Source of the DNA: Tubulanus polymorphus
Lineage: Eukaryota > Nemertea > Palaeonemertea > Tubulaniformes > Tubulanidae
NCBI RefSeq assembly: GCF_964204645.1
Contig: NC_134029.1
Span: forward strand, 23,578,450 to 23,642,449
Direction of reading: 5' to 3'
Length of the DNA stretch: 64,000 bases
The translations under genes and the position numbers were made by a program. This document shows positions 1 to 42,440 of the stretch, piece after piece. Within the stretch, counting starts at the first letter, position 1, and every line of letters begins with the position of its first letter. The notes under the pieces were generated by a model. The model worked only from the letters and a program-made list of their open reading frames with translations. It did not search any database and had not been told where the DNA came from.

Positions 1-1051
1 GCAGACATCCTTCGGGTTTCTGAACAACACGAGCATCTAATAATTAAAAACATCGTTGTAGATAATCTAATGATAGAATTAAACTTTCACATCACGATAT
101 TACAAAAATATAGATAGATATAAGTTAGATTCAGGTATCACACCACAAAGAATGTTAGAATAATGTATCTTATTTATTTCTCACAATTAAAAATAAAAGG
201 AATTTTTTGTAAACTATTTTGTAAAGATGTTGATTTTATGTGTAGTGAAAATACACTATTACCTTAAAGAAATTTTACTTAAGAATTTGGGACATTTTTC
301 ATCAGAAATTATGTCTGTATGCCTAATTAAAGGTGTTCTTTTAAAAAGAACAGCCAACAGTACGGAGCAAAAAAAATACCGTAGTTAATGACCCCGACTT
401 TACCTTGGCTTTTTCAGTCCACAGTTGTGTTGGTGCCAGACGAACTGGTAGATGTGTCTTCATGACACGAGGACGAGGCGTCTGAGCGGCGAGGTCCAAA
501 CCTATTTCATTTAGGATTTCATCTTTAAACTCAATGAACGGAGATCTGAAATAAACTTGTTTCTGTTTAGCTCCAGCGATGTCTCCATCGTTCATTATAA
601 GCCATACCACTTCTTGTAACCATGTCGTTCCTGCAATAAACCACGGAAAAAAACGTCAGACACCGAAATAGATTCAGCTTTTAATTAGCGACTCTATTGA
701 GCATCGCTATATTGGTGAAATCTCTTCTGAATTTGAATCCACAACGGTTTTTTAGTCTCGTTCTATTTCTAGCATCGCCCACTCATTTGAAACACAGACA
801 GACGCCGTTAAAATGTCACGAGCCCTACATCAAAACTATTTAAAATTTCCAGCAATTCAGTGATGCATTTTATTCAAATGAATGGTTAAGATCAATTGAC
901 CTGCTTTCGGGTATGTTATCAGCATTGCATCATCAGCAAATATCTGGAAATCCTTCACCGCATTCAGAGTATCAGCCGGTGTCCAACCGAAAAACAAAAC
1001 CCCTTCATAGATATGCTCTCCGGGTAAAACGTGACTGAACTGCCCAGACAT
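1..1051 (-). CDS. Cytosolic sulfotransferase (SULT family), 5' part; gene runs off the left edge
   Basis: The product should transfer sulfate from PAPS to small hydroxyl or amine substrates in the cytosol. Exons on the minus strand are 901-1051 (ATG at 1049-1051), 404-630 and 1-36, continuing outside the window. Exon 1 ends in TYPKAG, and after splicing this reads KAGTTWLQEVVW, the 5'-phosphosulfate-binding loop typical of sulfotransferases. Exon 2 carries RVMKTHLP, the usual family motif, and exon 3 begins LVLFRNPKDVC, matching the 3'-phosphate-binding RNPKDV segment. Phases are 1 and 0 and join without a break. The family is normally about 290 residues, so roughly the first half is seen. 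Which SULT subfamily it belongs to cannot be told. The start was chosen as the first ATG in the open exon; an upstream exon is possible. Confidence 0.85.
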
Positions 1052-4000
1052 CTTTTTCCTTCACCTGAAAGAAACTTTAGATTTTATTTGTTTTATATAA
1101 CTTCCATAGTTTTGTTTCTTGTTTTTATTTAACATGGCCATAAATTTCAAAGATCATATGTTACATAAAATAGGGGCGGATCGAATCCCAAATACAGGGG
1201 TAGCAATTATTCAAAAGGGCACATGGAGGCCGAAAGGAAGGAATATGAGGGGTCCCTGAACATCCTAGGCCGACGTTGTATAATGGTACGGCCACCGCCA
1301 TGCGCATTGCCTTTCAGGGGGGTCGCTCAGGGGGGTCGCACGTGCCGCAGTATTGCGATCATTAGTGTTAAACGTCTAGCGTCACTGGGCCCGTGACCGG
1401 ATGGTCTTACCTCTTCCGGTCGCCAGTCAACGAGTAACTTTTGAGTGACTGATTTCAAGCAAAAAATCCATACATTTCCGGCGATACAAAACTTTTTTTC
1501 TTGGTCAGTGATTCGAACATTGACCTGTTTCAAACCTGTGCTGATTACTACACCACTCCACTGCAGTGGTATTGCGTGTTTGAAGTTGGATTGGTGCTTT
1601 TTGAAGCATTCTTTGGTATTTTATAATTCTTTTTTTATTGTTTATCAGAGAAAAGATTCGTTACCATGAGGGGTTAATAAACACTCACTCGCTAGTCGCT
1701 ACACGCCTGAATGTCCCTGGTCTCATACAGGATAATTCAAAATCATATTCAGAAAATAATCATAAACATGAGTGAGGCTGAACAGCATATAAAATTTCAT
1801 TAAACAAATGTGTTGAACAGGTTAGATACAAACAAACAAGTAAACAAGTGTTATGCGGACACAGTATAACGAATGAAACTACAGTACAACGTATATAACT
1901 CCTCGGACAACCAGAGGACTACCCAGACCTCTCCAAACCAAGTAAAATCCGAACGGCTCCGGGCCAAATGGAATAAAAATTTCATCCGAATCGAATGTAA
2001 ATCCGGATTGAACTAAGCGAGTTCTGTGATATTTAAATAGAATATACGTTCCTATAATGTCTATTTGAACCCAACCCAAGAGGACCCTGGGCGTCCCAGC
2101 CTGCTAAGCAGCACAGGACCAGAATGGACTGGCAGCCGAATCGACTCCCAGTCCAATTCACACTGCATCGAAGGTGAATCCAAACCTTGATCACCGCGGT
2201 TTCGTAAACAATCGTAAACCGTGTAATAACTATTGATACCGTCGCTAATATACAGTATATAGCTAATATGTAAATAGGTATATATAGCTAACTCAATGTG
2301 ACCATCTTTAGAGCAATGTACGGGTACTTCAATTAATCGATTACTTATTGATGTTAACATCAATGAATCGCGAGAAGATCGTGAATTAAAAGGTCGTGGT
2401 ATTTAATACAGCAATGTCATGAAATACTCTAACAGTCTGCAGCGAGAATCGTATCATCCATATATGTACATGTACTCATATTCATCATTCCCATTTTCAA
2501 AGAAATCAATTAAAGTGGCGTCCACAATATGCAAATGTTTTTTTTTCAGATGGATTACAACAAAGAGGTGCAGAATAATGATCATAAAATGGCGCAATTA
2601 ATGTACCGATTCTTAGTCACCCGCATCTAATTTTTGTTGGAAGACAACAAGATTACGCTAGAATTTTCATGTAAAATCATATTAATCGTTAGTTTTTATA
2701 GAAAATTTGGGGGGCTCTGACGAATGAAACTAATGGTGTATAAGGTAATTGTTCATGATATGAGATATCTGTCAAGAGGTTAAGCGTCATATTCTTCAGA
2801 CAACACACGAATTAGAACAAAAATACGGTTTTTCTTGTAGTAAATTGATTAACACGAAATTTGATATAATGCCGTTAACGTACAATTTAGAAAAGCATAA
2901 TTATATTCATCAACTTACCTTTAATACAAGGAGCTGAGGATTATGAATCGGTTGCTTGCCTCTCAGTTCACTGGACCGGAGTGTGCCGAGCTCCGAGTAA
3001 TGAATGCTTCAACACGTCATAATTGATTGGGGATATTTCATGATCGCTCGCTCGCTTGATGATTTTATGACCTTTGGTGACGATTATTAAAAGATTCCTC
3101 GCATTCTGGTATAAAATCAGCTTCTATGAATACCGTGTTTCTCATTGTGCTGAACTTAAGACCCAGCCGGTTGCCTACCCTGTCCATCACTTTTTTAAAC
3201 ATCATGATCAAGCTAACCATATCAGACCCGGCAACCATAGAAATAAACTGATTACTCTTATTGCAGTTTACAAAATGTCCCGGCTAATTAGGAGATACAA
3301 GGTATCGTTTTATGTTAGCCTTAGCTCCGACGGGTTTACTTGGGTCTGTACAACGCGAATCAATTTTTGCGTGGATGAACGACCAGAGCGCGGGCGGGGT
3401 TGGTGATTTCCGAACCAATTATGTGAAGTGGTCATCATGTAGACGCGTGTTTTATTTGCTTTGCCGCGGAACAAATTCAGATCTCATTTTGATGGAAAGA
3501 AGATGACTTTTGAAGTATTCTCTCCATTAACGAACGGCTATATACGTCTATGCGATCGCCAAATGTCGATAAAAGATGCCGATGAATGCATCAAAAATCT
3601 CAGTCAGATGCATATTGAAAAAATCGAAACGTTAGATGTATAGACCTGCGTGGTAGCGAATAGCTTGTTGCTAATGAAAATCAAATAGGTATCGAGGGGC
3701 CAATGATGCCAGCGTCAATCGCAATTTATTACAGTTCCGTAAATTCAATAGAACACATAGAATTGTAACAAGGCACTAAGAGTCTACCTGTGTACCTACT
3801 GCTGAGTATCTTCCGGTCTGAACGTTATGAAAGCTTTAATGAGATCATATCGGTCCGTGTTTGAACTCAGTGTGTTACATGGCAACCGACCACCGGGAGC
3901 AGACAAAACGCGTCGAACGCAATCAAAAATGTAATTTAGACCTTGAAACAAGCGCTTTTTCTCGATAAACTCCGCAATGGTCATTAGTTTGTTTCCCTTT

Positions 4001-5556
4001 GACGTTGAATCTCGCAAAACTCCCAACTGAATCTTCCCAAATGAGTCGCGTGACTCCGTTCAAGCCGGTTCAAACGGCTGCCGTGAGTATGGAGTCTAAA
4101 TTTGTTTCTGGGAGGTTTCTAATTTGTTTCTGGGAGGTTTCTAAATTCGAACCGTGTAGGGCCAGCACCGGAAATCCAACGGTCCAAAGGATTTTAGGGG
4201 GTAGAATCAAATATAGTTTTGAGTGCATACCCAGGTTGTGTCTTAGAGGGTTGTGAACAAATGTAAGACAGCGCTGAGATGAACGCAGTCCATGTATGCA
4301 AGTTACATAAACGTAGGTAGTCCGATACGATAGTACATGGATAGTACAGCCGTTTGGAAAAGGACTAATTCCAGTAATGGATATTTTCGGAGTCACCCAG
4401 CTCTTGATCATCGTTCAGCGTCCCGTTGGTAGACTGGTTGCCAGTTTCGATCTTGTGGCGCCAGTCTATCCCGTCGGCGCGCGATAAGACATAATGTGGA
4501 GACCACCAGGAAATGAACCAATGTTTTGAATTAGATTTTCTCAATTTTGGGTTAACATTCTAATGATTATTAAGCCGTTGAGGCAATTAATTAATTGTTT
4601 TAATTCTCGGTCTTGAAGACTGCATTCAATTTAATTTGGCAAGGCCCAGGCATTATTTTGAAGAAGGTCGAGTGATGACGATAAGATGATCGATATAGCC
4701 TGCAGCAGGCAGCAGGCAAACACCGCGGGCAAGGCCTAAAAAGTAAACGTAACTACCTGACTACTAGTACTACACTCCAAAGCCAGACTACGCACTATCT
4801 AAACAGGTGGGTTAGGCTTAATACGATCAAATCAGTTCTGTTGACTGCAAAAATATTGAGTGCTTTGCCCGTATATTTTGTTCTCTTTGTAGATCAAAGA
4901 TGCGATGAAAAATGAATCTGAATGAGAAGTGTTATTTCGGAAGTGATGTGGATTTCAAATATTCACATGATACAAAAACCTCTGATAATCCTACATCATT
5001 TCATCATATATATCGAGGCAAACTTCCAGCAGGTCAGTGCGTGTCAGTCTATCAGCTCTTTCAGGCCTATAGTAAATCTGAATTATTAGGCCTGATAATA
5101 ATACCAATAATATACTCTGAATACCAGTCGTTGTTACCGGTTCCCTACATCGGGAACGACGGCTAGGTGCAAGACTAGGCCTAATAGGGCTCATCTGATA
5201 GGCCTTAATTATTATAATTATAGCGCTCAATCCAGCCAGGTTGCTGCTCAGAAAGCTATACACATATGCTCCCATTAATATACTATTACCCCTGGTCTAT
5301 ACCTCAAAATCTCACCCCGGCATCTTTCCCTGGGGAGAACTTACATCCGAGGACATCTACCCGGTGCTTATAAGCCATCTATCAGGCCAGGAACCCATCA
5401 TTTACTCCTGGGTAAAGAGAAGCAATGAGAAAAATGTCTTTCTCTGAGACAGGGATCCTAGAGTAGAAATGCTCCAACCCGTCACCCGCCCGCACCGATC
5501 CACGACCCGACTCACGATGTGATTGATTTGTCTCGATTTTTTGATATGTTTTGTAG
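1052..5556. other. Region between the sulfotransferase and BRCA2 without a resolved gene
   Basis: The sulfotransferase (minus) and BRCA2 (plus) diverge from here, so both promoters and the first BRCA2 exon(s) should lie in it. I looked for an ATG exon ending in phase 1, as the next exon requires, and found none that is convincing. Short open stretches exist at 3503-3643 (plus) and 3796-4026 (minus). They have reasonable composition but match nothing I recognise. There is no RNA gene or clear mobile element. Confidence 0.5.
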
Positions 5557-34645
<29,089 letters not shown>

Positions 34646-35394
34646 TCAATGTATTTGTTTGAAATTCTCGGGCTTCTTACAGATCAGGGAATCCGATAGA
34701 TATTCTCTCGGTGGGAGCTCTTTCTTTTCATGACCACCAAGAACATAACAACAAATATTGATTCACTGACTTTTCCCTGATATTCAAGGAAAAGTCAGAA
34801 TTGCCTGCTGGAAAAAATTCATTCGGAATTCCGTTTATTTGTAAGAAAACCTTCAATTCTGTACTTAATAATAGCTACTGTAATTGTAGGCCTGTAATGT
34901 ATGATATATTAGTATTTGTAACGGAGCTACAGGGCTGACGGAACCAGGGTGGCTTTTGTCGCGCCAATAATTTTGCCAATGGTATTTTTCTCTGAAGGTT
35001 ATTCCAAAACTTTTACTAGACCTGCTCCCATCCCTTTGAAATGTTATGCAGGATAATTCTATGTTCTCAATTTGCCCCCAGAGCCTTCGAAATGCATCCA
35101 TCTAAAACAATGGATATTAACGCTCGGATATGAGCCTGGCCATTGACAACCTGTTTCCGCTGGCCTTGAAATATAAAATGTGTAATTGATAATTGATGAA
35201 AAATAACATCTTATTTCAAGGTTCATAATCTATGAATCTTTCTTTATTGTGATATACTTAATTAAATATAGATGAGTTTAGCTCATCTTCTCTGGAAGCA
35301 TTTAAACTTTTCTAGATGAAATATAGGATTAAGAACTTGCATTTATTTTTTTAAGAAAGGTTATGTTTGATATAAATGTGTTGAATTTTTTATG

Positions 35395-35400
35395 AATAAA
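35395..35400 (+). terminator. BRCA2: Candidate BRCA2 polyadenylation signal
   Basis: This is an AATAAA hexamer 750 bp after the BRCA2 stop codon, in AT-rich sequence. Placement is inferred from position only. Confidence 0.4.
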
Positions 35401-35739
35401 ATCCAAATTCTACTTGTAATATCTGCGTTTACTCAAGCATACTTTATGGGAATGAATGTAATATGAAGTATCTTCAATACTATGACCCCTGTGACCCTTA
35501 ACTGAAATAAGTTAAGACTTGGTCAGTAATTGGTTAAGTCATAGAGGTGTTGCCGGATCCACAGCTGGGTGTCACACGAGTGGGCGAATCCTTTTCGTAG
35601 ATATATACTAACAATCGCTCACAAACTATTTATATGTATAAAATTTCTACCAAGTTGCGACTATAAGGCGAACTGCATATGCGCAATGAGACACGAAGAG
35701 GACAATAAGGATGAAAGGGCCAATTGGCTCATGCATCTA

Positions 35740-35814
35740 ACTACTACTACTGCTGCTACTGCTGCTACCGCTGCTACTGCTGCTACCGCTACTACTACTA
35801 CTACTACTACTTAA
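35740..35814. repeat. Trinucleotide microsatellite (ACT/GCT)
   Basis: About 25 triplets mixing ACT, GCT and ACC. It is intergenic, between the convergent BRCA2 and PRMT9 genes. Confidence 0.9.
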
Positions 35815-36502
35815 CTCTAGTTAAATTGTGCAGGAATTGCACAGAAAAGGAAACCTAACAAATTCTGGTTGTTCTTTCTAATGAGTAAGCGGTTTTAAGG
35901 ATATTGCTTTATAACGAACTCTGGAAATATGTCATATCGCACACCATCTCGAAAAGGAACATTTGAAGATGTTCATAGTAGTCTATGGTGTGGTTAATGA
36001 ACATATTTGAACATTAAGCGTCATTTCAACCGAGAACCCCTTCAGAGATAGGCACTCTTCCGGAATTCTGCATACCCCACCTTAAAGATCAGCTCTGCCT
36101 GAATTTCCTTGAAATAATATGGGAAATGTGTAATTTCTCGACTTGACTGAAGCAACGCCTTGTTGAGATTGACAGCAAAGAGCATCGGAGAACAGCAAAC
36201 ATCTAGAATCACTCAAAATCAAAACTAAAACTACTACAAGATATAATAAGCTTATTATATATTCAATACAAATACTTATGTAACACGTATCTGTTTTATC
36301 AAATAACAAAGTTAAAGATCGTTAAATTTAACAAAGTAAATTTGAATTCATGATTTTATGAATTTTCTTTCAACAACATGCATCAAACTTACGCGATCGC
36401 CTTAAAACAATTTGAAACAAAAACGTCATCATGAACCAACAATAGACGGGGTACTTGTTAATTCGAGTTCAGTTCTGCTAAAGCGTTTATCTCAAAATGA
36501 GA

Positions 36503-39500
36503 TTATTTGTATTTTTCGACCTTTATATCGATGCAGCTATTTTTTAAGACCGCTTTCACCGTAAGAGTTTGTCCCGACGATACGTCGAGATCGTTTTTCT
36601 GCATAACCGCCGCGAGTTTCCAATGCGAGTTTTTATCCAACGTACTTATATTCACTTTATCGGCGAGTTCGAATTCGAACCAGTACAACACGGCAGTCAC
36701 GTGACCGCATTCGCTGGTTTCGACGTTAAATACTTGTCGTTGTTCGAGGAACGATGGAATACAACCGCTGACCGACGGTTCGTTCAACATCAGATCGAAC
36801 AGTTTAAACGGTTGAGACAGACGCACGTGTGGCAACGTGAACAGATCAATATCAACATGAGTCGTCATCTGTAAATAAATATATCTCTATTTAAATAAAG
36901 GTCCAGCTTAATCCAGATCAGTTGTAGGGGAGCCGTGTGAACCACGAAGGGGGGGTAAAATTTCCAAATTATTTATCTTCAGTTTTTCAACGCATTTCAA
37001 AGTACGTTTTAGATAAACGTCCATATTTTCAAGGTGTTTAAAATGGATTGGATCGGTACTTTCTTTACCTGAAAATCATTCATATATTTGGCAATATCGA
37101 GACCTAGGACTCTGTCATCATTCACTACACCACTGTCTTCTTCCAGTTCAGCGCTACTGATCAACATTCCGTGTACAGTGACTACATTAGGCATCACAAT
37201 TCCACCATTTCTTAAACATGTGATTCTGTAAAATTGAAGAATATTTCATACGATACAACAATTGATACAGAGTCCCACAATCGATGATATTTCAGTGTTT
37301 TTTATCCGATAGTTTCAACATTTATCTAAATCTCGTCTTCAGAGAAACAATTGATTTTAGGTAAATCTCGAAACTGCCGAATAAGATAAACTCGATAGAT
37401 GAAATATCATCGAAGTGAGATTATTCATTATCTTCATCTACTGAGAATTAACCCTAGTTGGTTAATAAGCAAAACCCACAGTTTATAATTTAACAATTTA
37501 TTCTGACAGTTTTAAATTTTGAAGTTTTCAAATAAACTTCATCATCAGAGAAATGAAAATGACATAAAAATGATTATTGTGACATTATTTCTGTTTCTCT
37601 GATGTTGACGTTTAGTCAAAATGTCGAGACTGTCAGAATAAATCAGAGTCATCAACTGTTTGTATTGCTTATCAACTCTGAATACTGATATCAGTATCAG
37701 TCTCTAACTGTCACGGTGATTCGTCTAAGACTGGTATTGAATGTAAGCCATGACCTATCTCTGGAATAATCACCTCGCTAATGCGATATCTTCGAGAATT
37801 TGTTGTCTCAGGGCTCCGCATGGTTCCACTAAATCGGTCAACAACATCGTAGACGTTTCTTCAAATTCATCGAAATTACGATTTCCAAAAACGATCCGAC
37901 TAGCCGCGATACCGTTAGCGGCGGCTATACTCAATACGAAAGCCTTCGATTCATCGGTATAATCCGTTATTAAAACATTGTTCACACCGATCATAATAGC
38001 CTGCAATCCTAATAACGACACACCTTGACACATGTCTATCATTGATAAATCACTAGTGTTCGATATTTTACTGTTCACTATTTTCTGAATAGCCTCGCAG
38101 TAAGCCTTATTACAGTAAATATCGTTCAAACATGAAATATCATTCGGATCGAGAAGATAAACTTGTCGATCGGTAACATGTAAATCTGGCGGCTGGAAAA
38201 ATGAACGATTCTCCGGTTTTCGGTACAATTCGATCAGTGCTGCGTTGTGATTGTCGTTTTCTTGACCATCAACGATTTGTGACGTTTGTGGTTGAGATGG
38301 AGTCATGTGACTCGTCTGCTGCGGAGATGGAGTCATGTGACTTGTCTGCTGCTGAGATGGAGTCATGTGACTTGTCTGCTGCTGAGAAGGAGTCATGTGA
38401 CCTGTCTGCTGTTGAGAAGGATTCATGTGACTCATCTGCTGCCGAGACGAAGCGATGTGACTAGTCTGCTGTTGAGATGGAGTCATGTGACCTGTCTGCT
38501 GCTGAGACTGAGTCATGTGACTAGTCGGTGGCTGAGATGGAGTCATGTGACCTGTCTGTGGTTGAGAAGGAGTCATATGACTCATCTGCTGCTGAGACGG
38601 AGTCATGTGACTAGTCTGCTGCTGAGACGGAGTCATGTGACTAGTCTGCTGCTGAGACGGAGTCATGTGACTAGTCTGCTGCTGAGACGGAGTCATGTGA
38701 CTAGTCTGCTGCTGAGACAGAGTCATGTGACTAGTCGGTGGCTGAGATGGAGTCATGTGACCTGTCTGCTGCTGAGACTGAGTCATGTGACTAGTCGGTG
38801 GTCCCGAGTAAACGATAGGAACGGTAAAATCAGAGACGAATGATAAATTAGCGATACCGTGAGTATGCTCTTCGATTGAAGCGGTGAAGTCTGCGTTTAT
38901 TTCGTCTCCGATCGAGCGACAGAATTCGATCGCTCCGACATTTGTCACGTTTGAAGACGGTGATTCAATGTCTATTTCGACGTCATTAATCGATGGCGTT
39001 CTATCCGATATCGGTGATTCCGATGCGACTGCGTCGACTAAATTAACAATGTTTTTCATCGTCGGTATAAACGGACTACTGGAGCCAGTCGGAGTCGTGC
39101 CGGTCGGAGTCGCGTTGCAGCCGGTCTCTGGAGTTGCGGAGCCTGTTTTAAAACGAACGATATTGCGACAGAAGAATTCGAGGCAGCACGGCGAGCTGAC
39201 ACATTCAACTTCTAAAAGATCCCCGGTTCTAACTGAGAAATTCTCCCGTTTATCTGAAACAAAGAGATTTCCGTAAATCATTAAATCTGGCGTTAAAATG
39301 AATTAGGTGTTATAAATAATGGTATATCTACTGAATTTGGGTTGGATTGAGCTAAATTGTTCTCTGAAAAGTGTTGACGTTAGATGAGCAGTGGCATTGA
39401 AATGGATGGAAGCGTCATAACGGACTTAGAGTGTAAATCTTACTCGAAGTTCTGAGATGTTTCTGTTGAACCGGATATATCGCTTGTTGCCAACACGTGT

Positions 39501-42440
39501 TACTCTCCGGTGCTGTACAGATCATCGTCACATCATCCAACTCCAGGTCAAACCACATGGCAAACGCATCCACTTTCCCCGAACAGATCATCGTCATATT
39601 CAGATTAAAGGTTCGACCGTTCATGTAATCAGATATTGCCTACAAATATGTATATACTATGTATTCAGAGCTGGAGTCAGATCGAAACTAAATCTGCTTC
39701 ATTCTGTTGTTGATGAATTACCTGCGGACTATTGAAGTCTATTTCACAAACAGCGTTTACAGCTGACAATCGCTTGTATCCATTTCGAAGTTGTTCTAGT
39801 TTCTCGCAAGAATACGGTTCATAGTTATCACCCATTACGAAAGTATTACTGGTGGTTGTGACTGATGAGAGATCTAAATGCCTCATAGCCGGATATACTA
39901 GTCTAACAAGAAAATTGATTACTGTATGAATGAAATATTCCAGGCTTTGGAAAAAGAAGTGCAGAATACTTTAGGACAAGTTTAAATGCAGCAATAGATT
40001 ATGGAAAACGTAGTTCAAAGAAATCTCCAAAAGTTTCTGCCTAGCTTAATGTCACCCTCAATAGTTATCATAGCTAAGATTTAAAATGGTAACGTTTTAT
40101 AAGGCGTCAAAAATACATTCAACCGAAGTGATATCTGTATGAGTTACCTGTGTTGTGTTCTTATATCCTCACTTTCAATAGCACAAACATAGACAATAGC
40201 CGAGGATGGGATAACACGACCTCCGCCCCAAGACGTAAACCAGCCCGGCGACAGTAATAATTCCTTCCAAGCGTGGTTTAGCGTCGGTAATATCTGTTCG
40301 CCCAGTAAACCAGCATCTACAATCTCTGTCACCACTAACTTAGCCCTGAAATAATCACCAGCATAAATTAACTAATTAATCAACGAATACAGACTCATAA
40401 TCAAGTCGTTCTATAATTACCTATCAGGGATGTCTTTGCCGATTTCTAGTTGAGTTGATTTTTTATGTATTAACGATATTTTATCCGACATTCCGTTCGC
40501 GCTAATGATATCACAAGATAGTTCATACATAGCTTTAGACACCTCACAGGCATAGACTGAATCTCCACCAGCCTGTACAGCATACATACTACAAACAGTA
40601 TAATTGAGGGTTATATTCATATCTTTATCATTCATTTAATATATGAGACACTAAATGACACCAAAATTGAAACAATAGAAAAGTTGTATAAGAATTCACT
40701 GTCTACCCCGCAGTAAGGGTATCCGATGCTATTTAGCCACAATTTACAATGAAGGATAATAGCACCAGTCAAACAGTCTTGGCACCTGCTATATGATTTA
40801 CTAGGTCTTTCCACATAAAAATCCTATTAACCAATCTTGAAGGGACGGTTCACTAAGTGTGTACACAAAATTTTCAAATTCTCCCCGGGAACCAAATTCT
40901 AATTACACATCGGGAGGGGCTATTTACTTTTAAAATACAAATTATCTTATGTTTATGAAAAATAACGATACACTAGACACAATTATATCGACGAATTATA
41001 GGCCTAGAAAGTGTTGTGGCACAAACCTGAGTAATCCGGTTCCTGATCCGATATCTAATATAGACGTATAGCCCTTTTTAACGGCTCGTTCTATAGCGTT
41101 CTGATAGGCTTCGTTACGTTTGCGATCGTTTAACATTCGAAAGTGCCATCGTTCGACCAAATGACCGCAGATATTCTCCAGATTCTCCCGAGCCCCGAGG
41201 TATTCCGGATCGATTCTCAAAGCTTTACGAAAACAGCTGGCAGCTTCGTCGACGTACCCTAAACTGATGAACAAAAACAGAAAATTGAATCATAACAATT
41301 GACGAGTCCGTGGTTTTAACAATCGTATAAAATCCCACGCAAACAATCAAATATAAAATCTAAAAAGTTTCCTTAGTAGTCGATTCAACATATATGGATA
41401 TATTGGTCCTATAAAACATCTTCATCAATACTTTTGTCACAATGAAGATGACTATTCAGATATAATCAAAAGTTGAATATAAACTGCTAAAGCTCTTAAA
41501 CAAATCATTTCAGACTCAATTTTTCATTGTAAGCATGTGATTCCATATGAGAAATTGAATGCATTCATGATAGATATACACAAATTAGGATAAGTAAGGG
41601 CATACACTGACCCCGCACAAGTAGTGAAAGGTTATCGTTGGTGGTTAACTTTTCTAGTGGGAAAGGCTTTGTGAAATATCCGGTGGTGAAACTAAACCCC
41701 CTAGTGTGAGCTATAGGGCACTAACTTACCGAAATAGTTGTGAACCCATACTGTTAAGCATTGGCTCGCAGTCAGGGAACGCGTCACACGCCTGTCCATA
41801 ACAGTTAAAAACATCTTCCATTCGACCTTGTTCTTCTAGCTCTTTACACCATTCTTGAAATACTATCGCAAATTTCGTTTTTACATCATCTGAAAGAAGT
41901 ATTTCAACAACTTCATTTCCGAATGGTAACTTAGAATAATGATAAAAATAATAAAACATGTAAAAATAATAATTGCAATTTAGGTTTCACATTGCGAACT
42001 TGTAACACCGTTCATCACCAGACAACAGGACAAAGTTATGTGAACAGTTATTTATAACTTTCAAACTCGTCACATTTTGTACATAGTCGGAAACTGAAAA
42101 GTTTCGTTTTTTTTCGAATCTTCCACAGTTTTTCATCAAGGGTTTGACATTACAATCTTGTCCTCTTTATTAGTGACACATCGCAAATTTTCATACCTTC
42201 AACTCCAATTACATTCAACAATTAGAAAACAAAATAAGATGAAATTTGAATACGAATAAGAATACCTTTAATATCTGGAGTTAGTTTTAGCGCTAACAGC
42301 ATGTGAGCGAAAGCTCGACCAAAGTTTTCCTTTTGAAGACAAACATCAGCAGCAGCTATAGACCTTCTAGCCATGTAAGAATGACGATCTGTGGATTGCT
42401 GTTCAGTAGAACTGCACTGCTGCTGTTCTACAGCTGCCAT
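36503..42440 (-). CDS. PRMT9: PRMT9, protein arginine N-methyltransferase 9
   Basis: In vertebrates PRMT9 symmetrically dimethylates arginine in the splicing factor SF3B2. Minus-strand exons: 42266-42440, 41730-41889, 41027-41263, 40421-40588, 40148-40345, 39722-39902, 39444-39639, 37774-39253, 37069-37225, 36503-36868. They join in phase to 1105 residues (human: 845). N-terminal TPR-like helices (FGRAFAHMLLALKLTPDIK, GYVDEAASCFRKALRIDP) precede SAM motif I (ILDIGSGTGLLSMYA), the acidic YACEVSKAMYEL, the double-E loop TEIVDAGLLGE and CWQQAIYPVQ. A second, degenerate methyltransferase half follows (LLTDLVEPCGALRQQI), ending in a conserved C-terminal exon. Exon 8 carries a decapeptide-repeat insertion of about 18 units that explains most of the extra length. 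The order TPR, catalytic half, second half and the double-E sequence identify PRMT9 rather than PRMT7. Catalytic glutamates are present, so activity is plausible. Confidence 0.92.
38272..38805 (-). repeat. PRMT9: Coding minisatellite in PRMT9, about 18 x 30 bp
   Basis: The 30-bp units encode decapeptides of the type QQTSHMTPSQ, with variants PPTSHMTQSQ, QQTGHMTPSQ and QQTSHIASSR. A run of four identical units lies in the middle. The insertion sits in exon 8, just after the segment EEHTHGIANLSFVSDF, between the two methyltransferase halves. It is Gln/Ser/Thr/His/Met-rich and probably disordered. The frame is kept throughout. Confidence 0.95.

Larger units (their letters stand above)
34646..36502. 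other. BRCA2 3' UTR and convergent spacer to PRMT9
   Basis: BRCA2 (plus) and PRMT9 (minus) end tail to tail here. An AATAAA lies at 35395-35400. A CTG/ACT trinucleotide tract is at 35740-35814. No gene is visible. Confidence 0.6.

Noticed and set aside
3503-3643. First coding exon of BRCA2 (MTFEVFSPL)
   Set aside because: It slightly resembles the FFEIF start of human BRCA2, but there is no good donor in phase 1 and the frame runs to a stop.
3796-4026. Minus-strand gene (LMTIAEFIEKKRLFQGLNYI)
   Set aside because: The composition looks protein-like, but no family, start context or partner exon could be found.
38286-38843. Plus-strand open frame over the PRMT9 repeat
   Set aside because: It is a shadow of the 30-bp coding repeat. 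The minus strand carries the conserved PRMT9 exon.
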